DNA from: Oxalobacteraceae bacterium UBA6704
GTDB taxonomy: Bacteria; Pseudomonadota; Gammaproteobacteria; Burkholderiales; Burkholderiaceae_D
Direction: 5' to 3'
Assembly: GCA_002454505.1 (NCBI GenBank)
Contig: DKJA01000171.1
Coordinates: forward strand, 986 to 64,985
Length of the DNA: 64,000 nt
Shown: positions 18,675 through 26,200 of the stretch, piece by piece
How the letters are laid out: the number at the start of each line of letters is the position of its first letter
Position numbering within the stretch: position 1 is the stretch's first letter
Position numbers and translations under genes: made by a program
Notes under the pieces: generated by a model
Databases searched by the model: none
The model's input: only the letters and a program-made list of their open reading frames with translations
What the model was told of the DNA's origin: nothing

Positions 18675-19571
18675 TCAGGCCTTGGCTTCGCCGCCCAGTG
18701 CTTCGACCACGTCGGTCATCAGCTTGGACAGTTCGCCCGTCATCAGCATGAAGTCGCCGTCGAAACGCTCGTCATCGTTGCGGGTGACGGCATCGCTTTC
18801 CTTCAGCACGTCGAGCGGCTTGATGCTCTTGATCGCCAGCGATTCGGTCAGCGTGAACGAGATCTTGCTGTCCCACGTCATGGCCAGGCGCGTGCACTGC
18901 TTGCCGGCGGCGATGTGGCGGCGTACTTCTTCCGGCTCCAGCGTGTGGCGCACGTAGCGCACGGCGGCCTTGCTTTCGCCCGTGGCGCGCAGTTCCGTAT
19001 CCTGGTCGACCGTGAAGCCGGCCGGCGCCTCGTCGTCCTGCAGCCAGGCCGTCATCACGCCCACCGGCGAGCGTTGCACGCGCAGCGATTCCAGCGGCAG
19101 GCGGTCGATCGCCTTCAGCAGCAGCTTGATCACGTCGTCCGCCTTGGCCGGGCTGGCCGCGTCGACGACCAGCCAGCCGTTGACGGGGTCGATCCACGTC
19201 CACACATTGCTGCGGATCGTGAACGCGCGCGGCAGCAGTTCGTCGTGCACGCGCTCCTTCAGTTCCTTCATCGCCTTCTTGCCCGGCGCGAAACCTTGCT
19301 GTTCTTCCATCTCGGCGGCGCGGGCCTTGGCCACCTGGTTGACCACGGTGGACGGCAGCAGTTTTTTCTCGGTGCCCAGCAGCAGCAGCATCTGCTTGTT
19401 CACCACGTGCACCAGCGAGCCGTTGCCGCGCGGCGAGTCCCAGCCCTGGCGCAGCATCTCGTTGCTGCTGGCGGGCGTGAAGGCGTGCGGACGCAGGGCT
19501 TCTTCGATTTGTTCGGGATTCACTGCCCACGGAGCGGGCAGGCGATAGATCTGCAGATTCTTAAACCACAT
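18675..19571 (-). CDS. rdgC: Recombination-associated protein RdgC
   Basis: A 298-residue protein matching RdgC (E. coli 303), a ring-shaped dimer that binds DNA without sequence preference and limits RecA loading. The N-terminus MWFKNLQIYRLPAPW and the segment RGNGSLVHVVNKQMLLLLGTEKK are typical of the family, as is the RTxxx-like central part RSNVWTWIDPVNGWLVVD. It lies 67 bases downstream of dinB on the same strand, so two DNA-metabolism genes are adjacent and may be cotranscribed. Confidence 0.96.
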   Translation of the reverse strand: MWFKNLQIYRLPAPWAVNPEQIEEALRPHAFTPASSNEMLRQGWDSPRGNGSLVHVVNKQMLLLLGTEKKLLPSTVVNQVAKARAAEMEEQQGFAPGKKAMKELKERVHDELLPRAFTIRSNVWTWIDPVNGWLVVDAASPAKADDVIKLLLKAIDRLPLESLRVQRSPVGVMTAWLQDDEAPAGFTVDQDTELRATGESKAAVRYVRHTLEPEEVRRHIAAGKQCTRLAMTWDSKISFTLTESLAIKSIKPLDVLKESDAVTRNDDERFDGDFMLMTGELSKLMTDVVEALGGEAKA

Positions 19572-19638
19572 AACGATGTTTGCCTTGATTTGAGCTGGTG
19601 CGGAAAGCCGGGTATTTTACACGGCCCTTCCGACGGAT

Positions 19639-20787
19639 TTATGAAAACAGGTCGCCCTGCCGCGGTTGCGTCTGGCCGCCCTGCCCGTCCAGCGGACACA
19701 GCGCGCTGACCCGCACGCCGAGCAGGCGCAGCCTCTGATCCAGCGGCACGCGGCGCAGGCATTCGCCGGCCGCGCGCCTTATCGTGGCCGCATCCGCCGT
19801 CGGCTGCGGCAGCGTGACATCGCGCGTCACCGTGCGGAAATCGGCGTAGCGCAGCTTGATGCCGACGGTGCGGCCGGCATAGCGCTTGCGGTGCAGGTCT
19901 TCCGACAGCCGTGTGCACAGCCGCGTGAAGATTTCCGACAGTGCATCGCGGTCCTGTTTCGCGTGCAGGTCGCGCTCGAACGTCGTCTCGCGGCTCAGGC
20001 CTTTCGGCTCGGAGCTGGTGACGACGGGCCGCTCGTCGTGGCCATGCGAAATGCGGCGCAACCATTCGGCGTAGTTCAGGCCGAAGTGTTCCTGCAGCAG
20101 CTTGGCATCGGCCTGCGCCACCTGGCCCACCGTCTCGATGCCGAGCGCCGCCAGCCGCGCCGCCGCCTTCGGGCCGATGCCGTTGACCTTGCGCGCCGGC
20201 AGCGGCCAGATGCGTTCCGGCACATCGTCGTACGACACGATGGTCAGGCCGTTGGGCTTTTCCAGGTCCGAGCAGATCTTCGCCAGCAGCTTGTTCGGCG
20301 CGATGCCGATCGAGCACGTCAGGCCGGTGGCCTGCTTTACCGCATCCTTCAGCCGCTGGCCCAGCGCGCGCGTTTCTTCCGGCTCGCCGGACAGGTCGAG
20401 ATAGATCTCGTCGATGCCGCGGTCCTCGATGTGCGGCACGATGTCGGCCACCGCTTCCTTGAACAGCCGCGAATACTTGCGGTAGGAATCGAAGTCGGTG
20501 GGCAGCATGAACGCATCCGGCGCCAGCGCCGCCGCCTTCATCATGCCCATCGCGGAAAACACGCCCAGCGCGCGCGCCTCGTAAGTCGACGTGGTCACCA
20601 CCCCACGCCCGGCGTAGTCGCGCAGCCTGGCGAACTCGCGCGTGCCGTCTGCGCGCACGGCCGGCTGGTGCCGCGCACCGCCGCCGATGACCACCGGATG
20701 GCCACGCAATTCCGGATAGCGCAGCAGTTCCACCGACGCGTAGAACGCGTCCATGTCGAGGTGGGCGATGCGGCGCGGCGGAACCAT
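19639..20787 (-). CDS. dinB: DNA polymerase IV (Y family)
   Basis: A translesion polymerase induced in the SOS response. The 382-residue product has palm-domain catalytic residues in HLDMDAFYASVE (Asp11) and in GIDEIYLDLS near residue 125. The family norm there is SIDEAYLD. The thumb helix-hairpin-helix is NGIGPKAAARLAALGIETVGQV near 190-210. A little-finger domain follows with the segment GRTVGIKLRYADF. The tail GQTQPRQGDLFS contains QGDLF, a beta-clamp binding peptide. A LexA box lies 27 bases upstream of the start, so SOS control is direct. rdgC follows on the same strand. Confidence 0.96.
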   Translation of the reverse strand: MVPPRRIAHLDMDAFYASVELLRYPELRGHPVVIGGGARHQPAVRADGTREFARLRDYAGRGVVTTSTYEARALGVFSAMGMMKAAALAPDAFMLPTDFDSYRKYSRLFKEAVADIVPHIEDRGIDEIYLDLSGEPEETRALGQRLKDAVKQATGLTCSIGIAPNKLLAKICSDLEKPNGLTIVSYDDVPERIWPLPARKVNGIGPKAAARLAALGIETVGQVAQADAKLLQEHFGLNYAEWLRRISHGHDERPVVTSSEPKGLSRETTFERDLHAKQDRDALSEIFTRLCTRLSEDLHRKRYAGRTVGIKLRYADFRTVTRDVTLPQPTADAATIRRAAGECLRRVPLDQRLRLLGVRVSALCPLDGQGGQTQPRQGDLFS

Positions 20788-20813
20788 GGGACGGTCAGGG
20801 AGTCGGACGAATA

Positions 20814-20829
20814 CTGTAATTATATCCAG
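20814..20829. promoter_or_regulatory. LexA (SOS) box upstream of dinB
   Basis: CTGTAATTATATCCAG fits CTG-N10-CAG with an AT-rich centre and is flanked by ATA and TATT like the ssb/uvrA box. It lies 27 bases before the dinB start codon. Confidence 0.85.
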
Positions 20830-21037
20830 TATTCAACATTGTCCGCCAGTGTCCCGGACAACGACGCATAAAACCTTTACTTTCAATTACTTAGCTGCAT
20901 TTTAGTCCATCGTATTTACGCCACAGCCGGGCTGTTTCAATCGTGCGGGGCGGCACGCACGCGTACCATTTATCCCTTCGTGTATTTCTTCATTTTTTGC
21001 GTTTCCACCCGCACTTTCACTTTCCAGGACCCCGACA

Positions 21038-22756
21038 GTGACCCTATCCAACCTGCGCATTGGCGCCCGCCTCGCGCTCGGCTTCGCACTCACCATCGCC
21101 ATCATGCTGGCCATGTCGCTGATCGGCATCAGCCGCATCCAGCAGACGGCCGCCCACACCGACAATATCGTCAACGACCGCTACGCCAAGGTAGCGCTGA
21201 TCAACGACATGCGTAGCCAGGTCAACCGCGGCTCGCAGGCGCTGCGCAACGCCATGCTGACGCCGGACGCCGTACAGACCCAGGAATTCCTGCGCCAGAT
21301 GGCCGATGCCGACCGGCTCGGCGGCGAGGCCGCGCAAAAGCTGGGGCAAGTGATCCGCAGCCAGGCCATCAAGACCATCTTTGCCCAGCAGCAGAGCGCG
21401 TTCGATGCCTTCAAGGTCCAGCGCGACAAGGTGATCGCGCAATACCGCAGCGGCGATCGCGAAGGCGCCGTGCAGGCCATGTTCACCGATGTCATTCCCA
21501 CCCAGGCCACCTATTTCGCCAAGCTGGACGAACTGCTGCAAGGCCAGCGCGCGCTGATGAAGTCGGATGCGCAGCAGGCGGCCGACGCCGCGAGCTCGGC
21601 CACCACGCTGATGCTCGTGCTGCTGGTGGCGGCCACCGTGGTGTCCATCGTCGGCGGCTGGCTGATCGCCCGCTCGGTGACGGCGCCGATCAACGAAGCC
21701 GTGCGCATGGCGGAAACCGTGGCGGCGGGCGACCTGACGGCGCGCATCGTCAGCGACCGCAAGGATGAAACGGGCCGCCTGCTGGCCGCGCTGCGCGACA
21801 TGGCCGCGGCGCTGACGCGCACGGTAAGCACGGTGCGCGACAGCACGGACACCATCAACACGGCATCGGCGGAAATCGCCAGCGGCAATATGGACCTGTC
21901 GCGCCGCACCGAGCAGCAGGCCGCCAGCCTGGAGGAAACCGCCTCGTCGATGGAGGAACTGACGTCCACCGTGCGCCAGAACGCGGACAATGCCCGCCAG
22001 GCGAATCAACTCGTCATCTCCTGCGCCGACCAGGCCAACGAGGGCGGCCAGGTGGTCAGCCAGGTGGTCGAGACGATGGGCTCGATCAAGGAAAGCTCGG
22101 GCAAGATCGTCGACATCATCGGCGTCATCGACAGCATCGCGTTCCAGACCAATATCCTGGCGCTGAATGCCGCCGTCGAAGCGGCCCGTGCCGGCGAACA
22201 GGGGCGCGGCTTTGCCGTCGTCGCCACCGAAGTGCGCAACCTGGCGCACCGCTCGGCCACGGCCGCCAAGGAAATCAAGGAACTGATCCACGACTCGGTG
22301 GAGAAGGTCGATGCGGGCGGCCGGCTGGTCGACCAGGCGGGCGTGTCGATGGAACGCATCGTCGCCTCCGTGCAGCAGGTGGCCGACATCATGAACGAGA
22401 TCACGTCCGCCAGCTCCGAGCAGAGCGCCGGCATCGAACAGGTGAACACGGCGATCGTGTCGATGGACACGACCACGCAGCAGAATGCCGCGCTGGTCGA
22501 GGAAGCGGCGGCCGCGGCCACCAGCATGCGCGACCAGGCGCAGCGGCTGTCGGACGCGATTGCCGTGTTCCGCATCGACGGCGTGGCCGCGGTGCGTGCC
22601 GCGCCGGCAGTCAAGCCGGTCAAGGCGGCTCCCGCGCCAGCCGCAGCGCCGCGCATCCAGGCCGGCAAGCCGGCGGCCAAGGTTGCCGCCAAGCCCGTGG
22701 CCTCCGCGCACACGGCGAAAAAAGCGCCGGCTGGCGACGACTGGGAAGAGTTCTGA
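21038..22756 (+). CDS. Methyl-accepting chemotaxis protein
   Basis: A 572-residue transmembrane chemoreceptor. TM1 lies at about residues 10-30. A periplasmic four-helix bundle sensor spans about 32-185 and TM2 about 188-210. HAMP starts at about 211 (RSVTAPINEAVRMAE). The cytoplasmic signalling helices carry the highly conserved hairpin tip IDSIAFQTNILALNAAVEAA near 360-380. A Pro/Ala/Lys-rich linker leads to a C-terminal DWEEF, which fits the xWxxF tether that recruits CheR and CheB. The start is GTG, with AGGA upstream. The ligand is unknown. The gene is divergent from dinB and converges on an AraC-type gene. Confidence 0.95.
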   Translation: MTLSNLRIGARLALGFALTIAIMLAMSLIGISRIQQTAAHTDNIVNDRYAKVALINDMRSQVNRGSQALRNAMLTPDAVQTQEFLRQMADADRLGGEAAQKLGQVIRSQAIKTIFAQQQSAFDAFKVQRDKVIAQYRSGDREGAVQAMFTDVIPTQATYFAKLDELLQGQRALMKSDAQQAADAASSATTLMLVLLVAATVVSIVGGWLIARSVTAPINEAVRMAETVAAGDLTARIVSDRKDETGRLLAALRDMAAALTRTVSTVRDSTDTINTASAEIASGNMDLSRRTEQQAASLEETASSMEELTSTVRQNADNARQANQLVISCADQANEGGQVVSQVVETMGSIKESSGKIVDIIGVIDSIAFQTNILALNAAVEAARAGEQGRGFAVVATEVRNLAHRSATAAKEIKELIHDSVEKVDAGGRLVDQAGVSMERIVASVQQVADIMNEITSASSEQSAGIEQVNTAIVSMDTTTQQNAALVEEAAAAATSMRDQAQRLSDAIAVFRIDGVAAVRAAPAVKPVKAAPAPAAAPRIQAGKPAAKVAAKPVASAHTAKKAPAGDDWEEF

Positions 22757-22769
22757 ACCTGGTGCCGAA

Positions 22770-23663
22770 CTAGTCCCGCGGCCGGCGTGACGCGGCGAGA
22801 ATGCGCGCCGCATCGCGCGCCGGCGGCAGGCCGAACGCGCGCGCGTATTCGCGGCTGAACTGGGTGGGGCTTTCGTAGCCCACGTCAAACGCGGCGGCCG
22901 TCACGCTCTTGCCGCTGGCCACCAGCAGCGTGCGCGCCTGCAGCAGCCGCACGCGCTTGATGTATTGCAGCGGGCTGAGCGCCGTTACCGCCTTGAAGTG
23001 GCGGTGAAAGGCCGACACGCTCATGGCCGCCTTGTCCGCCAGCTCGTCGACACCCAGCGGCTCGTTGAAGTGGCGCCGGATCCAGCCGATGGCGATGCCG
23101 ACGCGCGCCATGGCCGTGTCCGGCGTGGCGATCTGCCGCAGCATGCCGCCCTGCGGCCCTTGCAGCACGCGGTACAGGATCTCCCGTTCATAAACCGGCG
23201 CCAGCGCGGCAATCTCCGCCGGCCGCGCCATCAGCCGCAGCATGCGCACCCACGCATCCATCAGTTCCGGCGTTACTGCGGCCACGTCGAAGGCCACTTC
23301 GGCCTCTTCCTGTGGAGCAGAATCGGGCAGGTCGGCCAGCAGCCCGGCGACGATCGCCGGATCGATCGTCAGGCTGACGGCCAGATAGGGCGCACCGTCG
23401 GCGGCCGGCCGCACGATGCCGGCGGCAGGCAGCTCGACGGACATGACGAAGTATGTGGCCGGATCGTAGTGCAGCGTGTGCGCGCCGATCGTCATCGACT
23501 TGCTGCCTTGCAGGATCAGGTTGACCATCGGTTCGTACACGGCGGCCAGGTGGTGCTCGGGAATGGCACCCTGCACCATCGCCACGCGGGGGATGCCGGT
23601 TTCCGTGCGCCGGTTTTCCGCCGCGGCGGCGAGGGTGCGGAGTTCTGCAAGGGATTGGTCCAT
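22770..23663 (-). CDS. AraC family transcriptional regulator
   Basis: A 297-residue regulator. The first 180 residues form the AraC_N-type cupin-like domain (MVNLILQGSKSMTIGAHT). The last 100 hold the two helix-turn-helix motifs, with VDELADKAAMSVSAFHRHFK and the highly typical FDVGYESPTQFSREYARAFG. It is divergent from an SDR gene with a 136-base shared promoter region. Members of this subfamily usually activate an adjacent divergent oxidoreductase gene, which makes the SDR/VOC pair the likely target. The effector molecule is unknown. Confidence 0.93.
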   Translation of the reverse strand: MDQSLAELRTLAAAAENRRTETGIPRVAMVQGAIPEHHLAAVYEPMVNLILQGSKSMTIGAHTLHYDPATYFVMSVELPAAGIVRPAADGAPYLAVSLTIDPAIVAGLLADLPDSAPQEEAEVAFDVAAVTPELMDAWVRMLRLMARPAEIAALAPVYEREILYRVLQGPQGGMLRQIATPDTAMARVGIAIGWIRRHFNEPLGVDELADKAAMSVSAFHRHFKAVTALSPLQYIKRVRLLQARTLLVASGKSVTAAAFDVGYESPTQFSREYARAFGLPPARDAARILAASRRPRD

Positions 23664-23799
23664 CCCCGCATCTGAACAGATTGTGGCGCGTCATGCAATC
23701 GCCGCGAGAGAAACAGGCAGGTTTGCGGCAGGAACCGGCAGGCTCGTCCGACGCTGCGCCGCTATCGTGGAGTCCTCTTCACTGATTCGGGAAAACACT

Positions 23800-24543
23800 A
23801 TGAGCGTCATCGTCATCACCGGCGGCAGCCGGGGCATCGGAGCCGCCGCCGCCATCGCCTGCGCACAGCGGGGCATGGGCGTCATCTTCACCTACAACAG
23901 CAACCGTGCCGCGGCCGATGCGATGGTCGAACGCATCGCCGCGGCCGGTGGCAAGGCCGTGGTCCTCGCACTCGACGTGGCCGACGTGTCGCGCTTCGCC
24001 GCGTTCCGCGCTACAGTGCAGCAGGCGTTGCGGGACACGTGGGATACCGATGCGTTGCACGGCCTCGTCAACAATGCCGGCTACGGGCTGTTCAACCCGC
24101 TGGCGGACGTGACCGAAGAACAGTTCGACAGCCTGTTCAACGTGCACCTGAAAGGGCCGTTCTTCCTGACCCAGGCGCTGCTGCCGCTGCTGGCGCCGGG
24201 CGCGGCGATCGTCAACCTGACCAGCGCCACCACGCGCGTGGCCACGGCCGGCGTGGCGCCATACGCCGCGTTCAAGGGCGGGCTGGAAGTGCTGACGCGC
24301 TATATGGCGAAGGAATTCGGCGAACGGCGCATCCGCGCCAACGCGGTATCGCCGGGCGCGATCCGCACCGAGCTGGGCGGCGGGCTGAACGACGAGTTCG
24401 AGGCGCTGCTGGCCGCGCAGACGGCGCTGGGCCGCGTTGGCGAGCCGGAGGAAGTGGGCAATATCATCGCCATGCTGCTGTCGGACGAGAGCGGCTGGAT
24501 CAATGCGCAGTCGATCGAGGTCGGCGGCGGGTATCAGATATAA
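23800..24543 (+). CDS. SDR family oxidoreductase
   Basis: A 247-residue classical short-chain dehydrogenase/reductase. The NAD(P)-binding motif TGGSRGIG is at residues 7-14, NNAG follows in LVNNAGYG, and the catalytic Ser142, Tyr154 and Lys158 lie in NLTSATTR and YAAFKGG. The C-terminal part has the usual SPGAIRTE and WINAQSIEVGGGYQI. The start gives the family N-terminus MSVIVITGG; the longer upstream frame shadows the araC gene. A VOC gene follows after 17 bases, and an AraC-type regulator is divergent upstream. The substrate cannot be assigned. Confidence 0.93.
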   Translation: MSVIVITGGSRGIGAAAAIACAQRGMGVIFTYNSNRAAADAMVERIAAAGGKAVVLALDVADVSRFAAFRATVQQALRDTWDTDALHGLVNNAGYGLFNPLADVTEEQFDSLFNVHLKGPFFLTQALLPLLAPGAAIVNLTSATTRVATAGVAPYAAFKGGLEVLTRYMAKEFGERRIRANAVSPGAIRTELGGGLNDEFEALLAAQTALGRVGEPEEVGNIIAMLLSDESGWINAQSIEVGGGYQI

Positions 24544-24560
24544 ATCATCAGGGAGACTGC

Positions 24561-24956
24561 ATGCTCGATCATATTTTCCTGGCTGTCAGCGACGTGGACC
24601 GTTCGATCGCCTTCTATACGGCGGCGCTGGCGCCGCTGGGCATCGTCAACCGGCTCGACTACGACGGCCGCGACGGCCCGCCGGGCCACCCCGACCTGAA
24701 AGGCTTCGGCGCCAACGGCCGCGTGTTCTTCTGGCTGCGCGCCGGCGCGGTGCAGGTACCGGCCACGCACGTGGGCTTCGTGGCGTCGAGCCGGGAAGAA
24801 GTGGATGCCGCCTATGCCGCCGCGATGGCGGCCGGCGCCACCGACAACGGCGCGCCGGGTGCGCGGCTGCATTACGATCCGCGCTATTACGCGGCCAATG
24901 TGCTGGATCCGGATGGCTACAGCCTCGAGTTCGTCTATAAATCGTGGCAGCACTGA
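24561..24956 (+). CDS. VOC family protein (glyoxalase-like)
   Basis: A 131-residue vicinal oxygen chelate protein beginning MLDHIFLAVSDVDRSIAFYT, with His4 in a metal-ligand position. It ends in YYAANVLDPDGYSLEFVYK, where the Glu of LEFV is the usual fourth ligand. A GGGAG ribosome site precedes the ATG. It lies 17 bases after the SDR gene and is surely in the same transcript. Together the pair looks like a detoxification or catabolic step controlled by the AraC-type regulator (inference). Confidence 0.92.
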   Translation: MLDHIFLAVSDVDRSIAFYTAALAPLGIVNRLDYDGRDGPPGHPDLKGFGANGRVFFWLRAGAVQVPATHVGFVASSREEVDAAYAAAMAAGATDNGAPGARLHYDPRYYAANVLDPDGYSLEFVYKSWQH

Positions 24957-24995
24957 TGGCCGGGGCCCCACCCCAAACAATTTCGCGAAAAGCCC

Positions 24996-25025
24996 TTGCA
25001 GTTTTCCAAAAGGCCACAGTAGAAT
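24996..25025 (+). promoter_or_regulatory. Candidate promoter of the tRNA operon
   Basis: TTGCAG and TAGAAT are separated by 18 bases and followed by a GC-rich discriminator ACGGCCTC. This is the form expected of a stringently controlled stable-RNA promoter, 55 bases upstream of the first tRNA. Confidence 0.6.
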
Positions 25026-25080
25026 ACGGCCTCTTCTGAACGTTGTCACCAGCGTTCGGGATTCAAAGGCAGGTATGTTT

Positions 25081-25156
25081 GGGCGCTTAGCTCAGTTGGT
25101 AGAGCGGATCCCTTACAAGGATTAGGTCGGGAGTTCGAGCCTCTCAGCGCCCACCA
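25081..25156 (+). tRNA. tRNA-Val (anticodon TAC)
   Basis: A complete cloverleaf of 76 bases with encoded CCA. The acceptor arm is GGGCGCT/AGCGCCC, the D arm GCTC/GAGC, the anticodon loop CTTACAA (TAC), and the T loop TTCGAGC. Confidence 0.97.
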
Positions 25157-25176
25157 GCATTTGAATCGGAAGACCT

Positions 25177-25253
25177 GGAGCGGTAGTTCAGTTGGTTAGA
25201 ATACCGGCCTGTCACGCCGGGGGTCGCGGGTTCGAGTCCCGTCCGCTCCGCCA
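25177..25253 (+). tRNA. tRNA-Asp (anticodon GTC), first copy
   Basis: A 77-base cloverleaf with CCA encoded. The acceptor is GGAGCGG/CCGCTCC, the anticodon stem CCGGC/GCCGG encloses CTGTCAC (GTC), and the T arm is GCGGG TTCGAGT CCCGT. It lies 20 bases after tRNA-Val in the same transcript. Confidence 0.97.
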
Positions 25254-25376
25254 GGATTTTAGTTGCAAGAGTGTTCCCCCTGCGGGGAACACGGCTTCGG
25301 GATCGAAGGGATTCGCTTGCAAGCGAATCCGCGGCCCGCGGAACGTGGGCGAGTCCCGTCCGCTCCGCCAGGATTT
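25233..25376 (+). repeat. Direct duplication of the tRNA-Asp 3' end with hairpin-rich filler
   Basis: The last 21 bases of tRNA-Asp plus the six bases after it (27 bp in all, beginning CGAGTCCCGTCC) are repeated exactly 117 bases downstream (25233-25259 and 25350-25376). The spacer carries perfect inverted repeats, GTGTTCCCC/GGGGAACAC and GGATTCGCTTG/CAAGCGAATCC. A tRNA 3' end repeated this way resembles an attachment-site remnant or slippage between tRNA copies. Confidence 0.85.
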
Positions 25377-25383
25377 AGAAAAT

Positions 25384-25402
25384 AGCCCGCATGGGCTTTT
25401 TT
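25384..25402 (+). terminator. Intrinsic terminator after the first tRNA pair
   Basis: AGCCC GCAT GGGCT is followed by a run of T. It separates the first two tRNAs from the second tRNA-Asp. Confidence 0.75.
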
Positions 25403-25456
25403 CATGTCGCAAGACACACAGTTTTATTTCGACAGTCGCGCAAGCGATCGTCGATT

Positions 25457-25533
25457 GGAGCGGTAGTTCAGTTGGTTAGAATACCGGCCTGTCACGCCGG
25501 GGGTCGCGGGTTCGAGTCCCGTCCGCTCCGCCA
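25457..25533 (+). tRNA. tRNA-Asp (anticodon GTC), second copy
   Basis: Identical over all 77 bases to the first tRNA-Asp, with CCA encoded. It follows a terminator, so it may need its own promoter or readthrough. Confidence 0.97.
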
Positions 25534-25540
25534 ACATAAA

Positions 25541-25570
25541 AAGCCCGATGCGCAAGCGTCGGGCTTTTTT
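25541..25570 (+). terminator. Intrinsic terminator of the second tRNA-Asp
   Basis: The stem AGCCCGA/TCGGGCT is followed by TTTTTT, beginning eight bases after the CCA end. Confidence 0.85.
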
Positions 25571-25583
25571 CATTGTGGGACTC

Positions 25584-25612
25584 GGGGACTGTCCCGGCAC
25601 GGGACTGTCCCC
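25584..25612. repeat. GGGGACTGTCCC-family repeat, short copy
   Basis: Two back-to-back palindromes, GGGGACTGTCCC and GGGACTGTCCCC, five bases apart. This is a shorter copy of the dispersed element found complete at three other places in the window. Confidence 0.7.
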
Positions 25613-25714
25613 GGTGTTGTTCTTTCCTGTGCGCTTTGTGCCACAGCACACATCCGGACCACCCCAAAACCGGCGACAATACAGGTGCAATCCACCCTGT
25701 CCTACGGAGTCCTC

Positions 25715-26200
25715 GTGATCTTTGGTTTCCTGAAACCGCCCCCGCTGTCGCCGCGCCTGACCAGGCTGCGCGAAACCGTCCTCCTCAATTCGCTGACGCC
25801 GCTCGAACTGAAAATCGTCGACGGCCTGATGCACGAACGACGCTATCTGGCGGGCGAGATCATTTTCGACGAAGGCGAGGAAGGCCAGGCGCTGTATCTC
25901 GTCACGGCGGGCCACGTGCAGATCAGCCGCACGATCAACGGCGTGCCGGAGATCATCACGGAACTGTCGCCAGGCGCCTTCTTCGGCGACCTGGCGCTGC
26001 TGGACAACTCACCGCGCACGGCGCAGGCCCGCGCGTGGGACGACTGCGAACTGGCCGTGTTCTTCCGCGCCGACTTCATGAGCCTGATGGAAACGGATGC
26101 CGTCATCGGCTACAAGATCTCGCTGGCGCTGGCCCGCCACATCGGCGCCCGGCTGCGTGAACGGATGGCCATCGACCAGCCGCACATGGAAGTGCTGTGA
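25715..26200 (+). CDS. Cyclic nucleotide-binding domain protein without DNA-binding domain
   Basis: A 161-residue protein. Residues 25-150 form one cNMP-binding beta-roll (YLAGEIIFDEGEEGQALYLV, then GAFFGDLALLDNSPRTAQARA, which matches the phosphate-binding cassette FGExALL...R). It lacks the C-terminal helix-turn-helix of CRP/FNR regulators, so it is not a conventional transcription factor. I use a GTG start with GGAG five bases upstream. The longer upstream frame runs through tRNA-Asp and is not real. The last codons overlap the GTG of an AI-2E family transporter gene by four bases, so the domain may gate or regulate that membrane protein (inference). Confidence 0.85.
   Translation: MIFGFLKPPPLSPRLTRLRETVLLNSLTPLELKIVDGLMHERRYLAGEIIFDEGEEGQALYLVTAGHVQISRTINGVPEIITELSPGAFFGDLALLDNSPRTAQARAWDDCELAVFFRADFMSLMETDAVIGYKISLALARHIGARLRERMAIDQPHMEVL

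Noticed and set aside
25391..25714. N-terminal extension of the cNMP-binding gene through tRNA-Asp
   Set aside because: It would translate a complete tRNA gene and its terminator. A GTG with a good ribosome site starts the real gene.
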